Source: Babylonia areolata
Lineage: Eukaryota; Mollusca; Gastropoda; Neogastropoda; Buccinidae
Length of the DNA stretch: 64,000 bases
Reading direction: 5' to 3'
Assembly (NCBI RefSeq): GCF_041734735.1
Contig: NC_134879.1
Coordinates: 4,451,884-4,515,883 of the forward strand
Part shown: piece by piece, positions 35,401 to 45,401 of the stretch
How positions within the stretch are numbered: position 1 is the first letter of the stretch
Layout: every line of letters begins with the position of its first letter
Notes under the pieces: generated by a model
What the model saw: only the letters and a program-made list of their open reading frames with translations
Told to the model about the DNA's origin: nothing
Database searches by the model: none
Made by a program: the position numbers and the translations under genes

Positions 35401-38400
35401 TTGATAAAAGATTATTCTTAATTATTAAGAATAATCTTTTATCAAATTACCATGGCATTATGGATTTACATCTGGAAGGTCTTGTGTTACACAGTTATCA
35501 AATACTATTCAAGACTGGATAATTATGATAAACAACAATATGCCTATAGACATTGTATACCTAGACCTACAACAGGCCTTTGATAAGGTTCCACATAAAC
35601 GACTGATACACAAAATGAAGGGCTATGGTATAAGAGGTAGTTTACTTGGTTGGATAGACTTTTTACATTGATAACAGAAACCAGTAAGCATTTCAGATGA
35701 GAGGTCAGACACATCAAATGTAACCAGTGGAGCTCCTCAGGGAAGTGTTTTGGGGCCTGCATTATTCATTTACTTTATTAATGATATGCCAGATGTGTTG
35801 GAGTGTTTTGCAAAAATATTTGCTGATGACACAAAGGCTTACTGTGGAATGAATAATGAAGAAAAACAAATTCTGCCCCAATAAAGCATAGATAAACTAG
35901 TCAAATGGACAGAGACGTGGCAATTTAAGTTTAACAATGAAAAATGTAAAGTACTTCACATTGGTAAAGATAGCCCAGCCCAAGATAAATTTATCATATC
36001 AACTGACAATATAGAAGAAACTGAGTTAGAAAAGGATTTGGGAATTTTGATGGATAAAAATTTCACTTTCTAACAGCACATAAATGCTACAGTAAAATAA
36101 AAAGCAAATAGAATAGCATGATCACCCATTCTATCCAGTATAAAAATAAAGATGTCATGGTGCCTTTATTCAAATCATTAGAAAGACCAATACTAGGATA
36201 TGGTAGTGTGGTATGGTCCCATTACCTTAGAAAATGTATTGACTTGACTGAAAATGTACAGAGATGATTTACCAAACAAATTTTAGGGATAGGTAGTATG
36301 TCCTATGAAGAGAGACTAACTAGTTTGAAACTCCCAAGCCTGGAATATCGCAGGTTAAGGGGTGATATGATTGAGATATATATTACAACTTAAGATTCTA
36401 CATGGACATGATAAGAGCACTACACAAAACCTTTTCACTCTAATTTAGTCTAAAGGACAGCAATCATACCAGGGGACACCCACTAAAACTAATGAAGACA
36501 TTCACCAAATCAAACTTTTCACACCTTTTTACAAACAGGGTTGTTGATATCTGGAGTAATCTGCCCAGTAACACTGTCACTGCAGGATCACTTAACAGTT
36601 TTAAGAATTTATTAGATAAACACCGGAAGGATTATGGATTCCAAGTTAATTTCTCCATAGAAACCTAGCCATAACATTTGTAATTGTGCACTCTTATATA
36701 AAGTATAAAAATTTAAAAAAAAAGAATAAAAAAAGTCCTAACTGATCAGGAAAAAGGTTGATAAAGCCTAAAAGCCATGACACTTATGATATAATATGAT
36801 ATATATGGTGGGCTAATATAAATAAAGCCACTGGTCCTGATGGAATTCACCCTTATTTGTTTAAAAGAGGTACATAGCAGCTTAGCCATTCCCTTAAAGC
36901 TTCTGTTTGAGAAAACACAATCACATGGTAAAATACCACAAGCATGGAAGGTAGCAAAGGTAAAACCAATATTTTAAAAAGGTAATAAGTAAGACCCTGG
37001 TAATTATCATCCAGTAAGTTTGACGTCAGTGGTTTGTAAAGTCTTTGAAAGCTTTACATGTGACACTTTAAATGAGCATCTGATTGATAATGATCTGTTA
37101 TCAGATTATCAATATCAGTTTGGCTTCACCAGAGGTAGAAAGAACACTATATGCATCAGTATGGTTTGAGTCGTCATGTCCTGTCAAAGTTAGCAGTGTT
37201 GTTCCTCAGGTCAGTGTCTTGGAGCCCACTCTCTTGTGTATTATATATATAAATGATATGCCTGATATTTTTCATCTTGACTGTTTAGTGAAAATCTGTG
37301 CTGATGATACAAAGATCTATGAATGAGTAAGTAGACTGATAAAGGTAGGTTAAAGTTACAAGCTAATATTTAAATATAGATAGATTAATAGACTGGACTG
37401 ATAAATGGCAAATTAAATTTAATAAAAATAGATCTAAAGTTTTACATGTAGGAAAGAATAATCCACATTATAGTTATTACATAGGCTGTACTGAACTGCA
37501 GAAAACTTCATCTGAAAGAGATCTTGGGGTTATTGTTGACCCCATTCTCTCTTTTTATAGTCATATTCATGAAACCATAAAAACGCCAATAGACTGACTG
37601 GAATGTTAGCTGGGAATATACAGTGTAAAAGTAAGAACATAATGATACCTTTATTTAAGTCATTAGTTAGGCCAGTCTTGAATATGGAAATACGGTCTGG
37701 AACACAGGATCAGTTAAGCATACAGACATTACTGAAAATGTACAAAAAAGATTTACGAAAAGAATTATTGGCTTTACTGATATGGACTATGAAAAAAGAC
37801 TGCACTTACTTAAATTACCTAGTTTAGAATATATAAGACTGCATGGTGATTTTATAGAGAAAAATAAAATGAGACATGTTTTTTATGACAGTAAAACTAT
37901 ATATATATTCTTTGCTCACCTTAAACGACAACAATGTTACATGAGGACATTCCTACAAACTGTTAAAAGCTTGTTAAAATTTCCAGATTTTTTAACTAAC
38001 AGACTAACAAATGTTTGGAATAATTTGACTTGACTATTTGACGGTTGAGGCCTCATCAAGGGCCTGTTCATCATTCGAGATCTATCAACTAATGTGCATG
38101 TGACGTGCGGGCAATGCCAAGTACAAAGGTGATGGTTAATACTGGCAGGCAGGAACATACACTGAAGGTGGCTCAGTCCAGTAGCTGTCCAGGCAGCTTT
38201 TAAAAGAGTCAACAGATGGTGCAGTCTCAAGATTTTGTCTCCACAGGAACTTTGAATACTTTTTAAAATCGTGTTGATACTTTCAAAAATTAAAATACAA
38301 AACTCGTTTAATCATTCTTTAATAAGCTTTGCGCACTATTAGATTTAAAAAAAAAAAAAAACAAAAAAAAACCCACATCTCTATACATTTATGGGGGCTC

Positions 38401-38844
38401 TCACTTCCCCCCATTTCAAGCGGGCAAAAGGCCTTACAGACCTAAAGGCCTTCGTATTGGTATGATAATATTAGAATAAAACCGTGGACGGTGGAAACCG
38501 CATACATCATTTGTCTCGACACCACAAAAACACCTAACAGACCAAAAAACCTTGACTAGTGAACAAGAACATAACAAAATATACCGCAATACTCAAAGTC
38601 ACACACAAATTATATGACCACTTCCATATAATCAAACAATGAAAATTCTGAAGACCAATTGAGCTGTCTGTAGCCGCCAGTGAAGGGTAGCCAAGTAAGT
38701 TTCACTCTGCCTTGGGCCCGCTTTTTGCAGTCCAAATACAAGAAAATGTCAAACATTTTTTCTTACCTCCTCGATGTCTTCTCCACTGTCACTTTCATCG
38801 CTGTCAGAATCAATCAGTGGAGCAGTCTTTCTTCGTTTGGACAT
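18704..38844 (-). CDS. RTF1: RTF1, Paf1-complex Plus3-domain protein (17 exons, complete)
   Basis: Exons in gene order: 38844-38767, 31927-31787, 31326-31200, 30946-30769, 30028-29772, 29203-28984, 27943-27854, 27269-27179, 26181-26099, 25563-25368, 24947-24870, 23511-23390, 22796-22661, 22106-22068, 20885-20805, 19374-19281, 18810-18704. All are GT-AG; the sum is 2118 nt (705 codons plus TAA). Segments in order: Ser/Asp-rich N-terminus ([19 protein letters not shown]); a histone-modification-like segment (about 125-190: [20 protein letters not shown], then [20 protein letters not shown]); a basic, Pro/Gln/Ser-rich linker; an acidic tract; the Plus3 domain (about 350-487: [46 protein letters not shown]); a coiled-coil-like part; and the hallmark C-terminus [16 protein letters not shown]. 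In the family, RTF1 binds Spt5 through Plus3, stimulates H2B ubiquitylation and anchors Paf1C to chromatin. Intron 1 (6.8 kb) is crowded with LINEs. Confidence 0.95.
19505..20235 (-). mobile_element. LINE 3' end with GCGCTTTACA-type tail, in RTF1 intron 16
   Basis: A 67-codon minus-strand frame (20216-20013) contains [20 protein letters not shown] and ends [15 protein letters not shown], the usual end of a LINE ORF2. The 3' UTR runs leftward to TGTAAAGCGCTTAGAGC, a TATATAGAGC-like motif and an (ATT)n-like end at about 19515-19560. It has the same orientation as RTF1 transcription. Confidence 0.7.
21376..22003. mobile_element. second TTAA-flanked piggyBac-type element, in RTF1 intron 14
   Basis: TTAA occurs at 21376-21379 and 22000-22003. 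The ends are inverted: CTCAATCCGGACGA on the left and, reversed, CTCACTCCGAACGA on the right. The body is 620 bp and too short for a transposase. Its minus strand has a piece reading [20 protein letters not shown], which could derive from an acidic transposase N-terminus. The terminal sequences differ from the 13973-15016 element, so it is a separate family. Confidence 0.7.
23708..24523. mobile_element. DNA-transposon-like element with 15-bp perfect TIRs in RTF1 intron 11
   Basis: AAGGGGACACAAAGT (23708-23722) is perfectly inverted at 24509-24523. The 816-bp interval fills most of intron 11. No clear target-site duplication is seen and no transposase frame is present, so the superfamily is unassigned. 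A chance 15-bp inverted match at this spacing is unlikely. Confidence 0.5.
26880..26995. repeat. (AAT)n plus TATTTATATAGCGC dispersed repeat fragment
   Basis: An AATAATAATAAT run is followed by GGTATTTATATAGCGCTGG and CAAAGCGCTTTCGCACC. The TATATAGCGC ... AAGCGCTTT pair resembles the LINE tail at 19515-19590 and the fragment at 50335-50400. It is likely the 3' tail of a retroposon whose body reads to the right. Confidence 0.55.
28109..28139. repeat. (GT)n microsatellite in RTF1 intron 6
   Basis: About 15 perfect GT units, seen directly. Confidence 0.9.
29362..29401. repeat. (GT)n microsatellite in RTF1 intron 5
   Basis: About 19 GT units preceded by a GCGCGT stretch. Confidence 0.9.
34216..34365. 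repeat. three 50-bp tandem units in RTF1 intron 1
   Basis: Units begin GTAAGTCAT and contain GGCACAGAACTCTCCAGGG followed by ATCTATTTAC. Three copies with a few substitutions, period about 50 bp. Confidence 0.9.
34742..36665 (+). mobile_element. LINE copy A (CR1/Jockey-like ORF2), degraded, in RTF1 intron 1
   Basis: A 209-codon frame (34742-35371) covers the end of the endonuclease-RT linker and RT motifs: [17 protein letters not shown], then [19 protein letters not shown] and NYRPV. Later pieces in shifted frames give [53 protein letters not shown] (the catalytic ADD box) and [14 protein letters not shown]. The closing [15 protein letters not shown] block lies near 36320-36380. Several stops and frame changes make it dead. 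It runs opposite to RTF1. A perfect 27-bp palindrome interrupts it. Confidence 0.85.
35395..35451. repeat. perfect 27-bp-arm palindrome with 3-nt loop inside LINE copy A
   Basis: 35395-35421 and 35425-35451 are exact reverse complements separated by TTA. The left arm encodes the expected LINE residues (NLIKDYS), and after the right arm the LINE sequence resumes ([12 protein letters not shown]). The right arm is therefore an inverted extra copy. Confidence 0.95.
36800..38040 (+). mobile_element. LINE copy B, related to copy A, more decayed
   Basis: Pieces in several frames read [96 protein letters not shown] and [11 protein letters not shown]. The order matches copy A, but the segment between the GFTRGR and VPQVSVLEP blocks is missing, so it carries an internal deletion. 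It follows copy A in the same orientation. Confidence 0.8.
38060..38265 (-). mobile_element. LINE 3'-end fragment abutting copy B, opposite strand
   Basis: The minus strand reads [19 protein letters not shown], which matches the closing motif of LINE ORF2 (compare APTLAALKGCLDTHW at 1868-2182). It is therefore kin to the 1868-2703 element rather than to copies A and B. Confidence 0.65.
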
Positions 38845-39281
38845 ACTGAAATATTTACTTTTGATCGTTCACACAGCCCTCAAACGACTGCTAGAATCAG
38901 TAAGTAGGGTGCATCGAACCCACAATGCTTTACATTCAAGTTCGGCAACTCGCACAGCAAGTTCAAGAGAAAAAAATTGTACCGGAAAACATAAAGACCG
39001 CCGATAAAACACTGTGAAAACCGTGTTTTTATTACCTTTTATTATCAAGTGATATTTTTAGATTAAGGCAAATATCACTGTGTTCATAATAATTGGTTTG
39101 TTTCTCTTTATTCATTTGTATTACTTCGTCTATGACTAGGATTTATTTTTATATTTCCAGTCCATCATTTAGATGCACTGTTTTGATGACCAAAGAATAG
39201 GGGCGAAAAAAAGATCGTCGAAGCATCCATTTCACATGACGTAATGAAGACTGATGTGATAGTTCCACGGACAACGTCCAA
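38845..39281. promoter_or_regulatory. RTF1-ZFYVE1 divergent promoter region
   Basis: This 437-bp interval separates the RTF1 ATG (minus) from the ZFYVE1 ATG (plus). There is no TATA box at a convincing place. A TACCGGAAAA near 38980 is a weak ETS-like site. Head-to-head spacing under 500 bp is typical of bidirectional promoters in animals; shared control is inferred. Confidence 0.5.
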
Positions 39282-42200
39282 ATGATGCGACAGCAGCCTA
39301 AGCGTCGTGTGAAATGTAGAACATCGCGGCAGTATTGCCAAGAGAAGCTATGTTGCCCCAATCCTTCAACAGTAGCTGCCTATTTTTGTAAAGAATGTAA
39401 CTCGGCCCAATGCCAAGAGTGCGACAAAGACATTCACTCACGAAAAGTTAGTTTCGAGTTTCATGATCGACGAACGATCGAGCCACCACCAGATAGTCTG
39501 TTGTGTCAAGCGGGTAGAGTTAATATAGTCTGCAAGAACAGAAATTTCGCAGACGTCTGGTGTGAGAATTGTCACCATACTTTCTGTTTTGACTGTTACT
39601 CCGATTACCACCATAACAGGAAGCAACAGCATGTGAATATTTCATTTGCGCACTACCAAAAAAGGGAGCGAGAAAGGGCAGCTCAAGATGCAGCAGCAGC
39701 AACTCAGTTGGCAATAAAACCTATGTCACCGGTAGGAGATGGTACTTTAACTTTCTGTTCATTTCCACAAAATTCTCCGTCAGAGGAAACCCTGCCAACA
39801 AGAGAAAGTGGTTTTGATACTGCTATAATGACTATGGCCAGTACACATTCCATTGGCAGCAGTGGAAACAGTATGCCAGACTTATGTCCTGGACCAGATA
39901 TGAACTTGATGGGTAGAGAGCTGGAAGGTGTGGATATTAACGATGACAGTGTTGATGGGCCCAGAGCGAAAAGCTTCCTACTGGTCAATGACAAGGAAGA
40001 ACTACAGGTACTCACTAAATCAGTCACTTCATCAGATTTCATTTTGCGACCTGTTTAGTGAAATAAACATGGAAAACGATGAGTTTCAATGCCAGGAAAA
40101 TGACACACACACACACACACGTACACACACACAAACCTCATCCTCTGCACTCATGAACTTCAACATTAGGTTCACTTAGAGTTTAATTTGGGGGGTTACT
40201 TGTAAAGTTGTATGTGACCATGTTTACCAGATTTTCTGTAACCGTGTTAGCCACAAACATTAGGTGTCTATATCATTTCTTGACCAGAAAAACAATAAAA
40301 CGTAGTCATTTACACTTTTTTTTTCTTTTTCTTTTTTACATCACATTGCACATTTGCATACATAATACATGTGACCACCTTTCTCTCTTACTGTTTCAGT
40401 CTTATATGTACAGTGTCTTGACATCTCAGTGTGGCATGCATAGACTTTATTCTGCCAATGTAGAATTCAGGCTTTGTCCTAGCTGTGTAGAATTTTGCTA
40501 CAAAAAGCAGCCAGCCATTGTCATTTGTGGGTAATGGTTCTTGATTATATGGATTGGAATATTGGTTTTTACTCACACACATTATAAATACAGTGTATGA
40601 AAGATTAGGAAAGAACAACAATATTGGAAATTATTGAATTTATGGCTAATGAAATAGAATACATTTTGCAGTTTGCTTTGGCTGAATAAACTCATAGAAG
40701 AGAGGGAGAAGATTGAGTTTTGTGTACGCTAAAAATCAATGGATTAATGTTGGTGATTTTTTTTTTCACAATATAGTATTGATCTCTATAGCCAACATAT
40801 TTTGATACTCTAATATGCACATTATGAAATGTCAGTTTTTTAAACTAAACTAAAAACATCTTCTTTTTCTGCTGCAGGTGAAAGATGAAGAAACATTTGT
40901 ACAGCAACTGGGGTGCTCAGAAGATGCAAAGGTCAAGATACTGTCCATTTTTGGAAACACAGGAGATGGGAAATCACACACATTGAACCAGACCTTTTAC
41001 AACGGCAGGGAGATGTTCCAGACCTCAGCCAGTCAAAACTCATGCACCGTTGGCGTGTGGGCAGCTTTTGATCATCAGAATAACGTCATCACTGTTGACA
41101 CTGAAGGACTGCTGGGATCTTCAGCCAATGACAACAAAAGAACGCGGCTACTTCTGAAAATCCTAGCAATATCGGACATCGTTGTATTTCGCACAAGAGC
41201 AGAGAGATTGCACAAGGACATGTTTGTTTTCCTCAGCAATGCATCCAAAGCATACAAGAAGCATTTCAGTGAAGAGCTAAGGGCAGCATCACATCGCTTT
41301 CAAATTAAAGAATCAAGCTTGGGACCAACTCTGATTGTTTTCCAGGAAACTATGCATACAGCTCCACTGAAAAGTGATCCAAGTATGTTTTTTTGTGTGT
41401 TTCTGTGTATTTTGTACATTGTACAGTTTTATTTTGTAAAACTGATATAGATATTAATATTTGTAAAATTTATAATCATTGGACTGACTTTGCCACAATA
41501 TTTAAAGACAAGTAAGTGAAATTTAAATCTGTAGTAAAACACCAAGAGAAAAAGAAACAGGCAAGCAACTAAACAAACAGAATTTATGCATGCACATGAT
41601 TTCTAAATTACAAGGCTCTAGTCACAATCCACGTAACTGTGACACTACCTTTTTACAGGTAAATATATGTACTGTGAACTCATGTGGAACAAGAAGACAG
41701 ATCAATGAACTGGATACAAACTACAGATTTTATTTTTAACTTTAAAAACTATGTTATATGGATTGGGAAAACATTGAATAGAGGATAGTGTGTTTGACCT
41801 GATAATACAGACTGATTTATGTCACAGAACATTTGTTTATTAAGAAAGTTCATAAAAATTTTAAAAACCCACTACTTCAGGGGCTGTCGTGTTTCATGCT
41901 GTTGTCAAAGTGCTTGATTTTGTATTGTCTCATACCAGTAGTTAAGGCACGTCAAAAGAATAGAATAATGAACATTTTTCATTGCTTTCTCACAGAAAGT
42001 TATTTATTATGTTTGATATTTTATCCCATTTTCCAGACAAATTATAGCCATTTCCATATATGTGTATGTTTCAGATCGTAGCGCTGATGCCATGTTACGT
42101 GACATGTTTGTGAAAAATAAATTTGAGATCGAGGCTTTCAGCGAGATCTGTTATGTGGGCATCAAGACTGAGCAGCTTCCGACAAACTTCCAGATTTTCC

Positions 42201-45200
42201 GGAATGTGGTACTAACCAAACTGAAAGACCATTCCATTAGAGCCGCTCGCCATCCTGCTGTAATGTTCCAGTCTTTGAAGGTATAGTATTCTGTGGAGTT
42301 TGAGGGATATTTGTTTTGTTTTTGACATACATTTGAGTTTGGGTAATAAGTTAGGATTTGGGGGTTTATTTTAATCACCACCCCGTACCTCCACTTTAAG
42401 TTAAACAGATGGGATTTCATTTGAATAACTGTTGCTGAGTTACATGTTCTTGGTATAATACAAATAGTCAACTTTTTAATACATTAGATTTAGATTACTT
42501 ATTTTTAAAACGTCTTTTTTCAGTAAGGGTAACTAAGATTCTTTTTGTTTGTTTTTTGTTTAGTAGTCTTTATTTTTCATGATATGGAGCAGAACAATAC
42601 ATTGCAGCACATTTTTAATTTTTCGTAGTTTTTTCTTGGTTTGTCAGCATGTCCAATGAACAGCAACTTTACACAAAATAGCATTTTATTGCAGGCTCAC
42701 TGCATATCTATGTAACTGAAATTATGTGCAAGCAGCAATATTTGCAGGCTCTAAACAGAAAATTCAGTGGCAACATAGAGCATGTCAAGGAGGATACCTT
42801 CCCAGAGCAGTACTTCACGTGTACTGCTACCTGCCAAGCTTGCCAGTGAGTAGTCATCTCTTTGCTTTTTTACTTCCATTCACCTGCTTTCTCTTCACAG
42901 ATAGTGGTGGAAAAAACAAAGAAGAGGATGGGGGAAGATAAAATCAGGTTTATATTTTATGTATGACTCAGCATGAAATTTTATATGAATGACTCCTCCA
43001 TATGATGTTTATATGCATGTTAAAGTTGTGAATTATTTTAAAGGAATGCCTGTGTGCATAAAACACAATCAACACAATTTTTTTTTTGCTTTGATTTATC
43101 AATCTCTTCCTTCGTTTGAAACAAATAGCAGTTGTAAAAGTGAAAGCAGGAGGATGGAAATGATCTATATTTTGCATGTATACCTGCAAAACTTCGGTAA
43201 GTGTGAATAATTCAAATGAATGTGTGTGATTGTGTGTGTGTGTGTGTGTGTTTGTGCGTGCGCTCATTGAATATTTGGAACATTTGACAAATATCATTTC
43301 ACTCAAGATGTATGATTTGACTTAGGTATTCAGTAGAACTGCTCACAGAGATAGAGTTATTGTGGATTTATGGAATAACTATTCATCATTCATAGCTTGA
43401 TCAGTTGATGATTCTGTTTAAGATTAAAGCAAATTCAGAATGTTTTTCATGTATATATATTAATCTTATAAGTAGATAGAGAAGGAAGTTTAGAAAGAAA
43501 AACCAAAAATACCGTAAAGTTCGGTCTATAAGCCGCGACTTTTTACCCCAGCTTCAATCTCTGCGGCTTATACAATGATGCGGCTTATTTGCGGATTTTA
43601 ACGATCCTGGGAGTGTCACGTTGTTGTCTATTCTTAGCTGCCCTTCAACTCACCAAAATCATGATTCCTGTCCATGAATTTTTGGATGAGCTTCAGGATA
43701 GTGTGCTAACTGTTCACATTTTATAAATTAAATCCGCACACATTAAAGCCTTCAGATCAGCATTCAGTTCTACTCTGCTCAAGCGTACACCCTCATCATG
43801 CCGAAAACGCGACGTTATGCCTATGATGCAGCGTTCAAATTGACAACAGTGCAAGCGACGAACCAGCAGCGACCTCCACTTTCATGTTCATGAAGTGAAA
43901 GCGAGGCTGAAGTCAGTGACAAGATGGCGGAGGAAGCTGTGCTGGTTCTCTTCAACTCGGACACTGAAGACGAAGATTTTAGTGGATTCAGTGAGCAGGA
44001 TGACGTTGAATAAATGTGACTATCCCTAAATTATGGATCTTATTTTCGTTGTGGTTTTTTTTTTTGTTTGTTTGTTTTTTTGTGGCACTAACAGATTTTC
44101 ACTTGCTTTTCTTTGTGTTGTTCCCGCTTGTGTTTATTTCATAAGCTACAGTATCGACAGCTTTTCTGTAGTATCAGTATGTGTTCTGGTACCGGAAATA
44201 AGTGCGGCTTATAAACCTTATGTATGTATAATGTTCAATTTTTTCCAAAATTTAGTGGGTGCGGCTTATATACCAGTGCGCTCAATAGACCAAACTTTAC
44301 GGTATATGAATTTAAGCAGAGTATATTTCAGTGAAAGGCCATGTGAATAGGCTCTTAGAACATACTATGAATGGAATTTGTAAGAACACAGACTTACGGG
44401 GGGGTGTGTCATGCCATTCATACAGAACCAGGTGTGTGCTGACGATGAACCATGACACTGAAAAGTCACCACACGATGCAGGCAGAGGTGTGAACTGCAG
44501 GTTTGAGGATCAGCTGGGCAACAAGATCTACCTGTGTAAGGTAAGAATTGGGGGGTGGCAGGTAAGTTAAGGTCAGAATTAAAGGGTGGCTGGTGAGAAG
44601 ATTACTTGACACGGGTTATTTTTGGAAGTGTTTGTTGTGGGACTGAATAGTAAATCCAGGGATGGTTTGAGAAAAGCACTTTACCTTGGGTAACTTTTGG
44701 AAGTGTTTGCTGTGGGCCGAAATTATAAAACTTATTACACAATGGAACATTTGCCCTTTTTTTTTTGAGGCATTGTTCAGATGCTCTGCAAACTTTTAGC
44801 GGTCAGTCTGCGATGAATGACCTGCTCTGCAGTGCTCACAGCTGCTCTTAGGCCTCTGTTTCGTGACAGTGTGTTGCGGCCGGTTATTGGCCATGGCTGT
44901 CGGCTGGTTATTGGCCAGGCTCTTAGGCCTCTGTTTCGTGACAGTGTGTTGCGGCTGGTTATTGGCCAGGCTCTTAGGCCTCTGTTTCGTGACAGTGTGT
45001 TGCGGCCGGTTATTGGCCATGGCTGTCTGACATGCACTCAGATTTCAGCTTCTTCTCATCAAAGCTTATCAGCACAAGCAAATGAGGCTGAGGAGGCTGC
45101 CTAGAGCACACACACATGAAAGAAAATATGATTCAAACTATGACTACGAGGGATTATTGGAACAGAAATACAAAGAATGTTATTTTTGTAAAACAACAAA

Positions 45201-45351
45201 ATGAGGAAAGAATCAAAATAAGGGATCTGTTGGAAAGAAAAAAAACGAGTTCCATGCACTTGTCAAACGCATGTAAATGAACATATTTTAATGTATCCAT
45301 AGGAAAAAATTATTTAAAAAAAAAACAAAAAAACAACCACTGAGATGTGCG

Positions 45352-45401
<50 letters not shown>

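Noticed and set aside
44777-45104. Open frames on both strands with repeated ANNRPQHTVTKQRP
   Set aside because: By-products of the 51-78-bp tandem array in ZFYVE1 intron 5.
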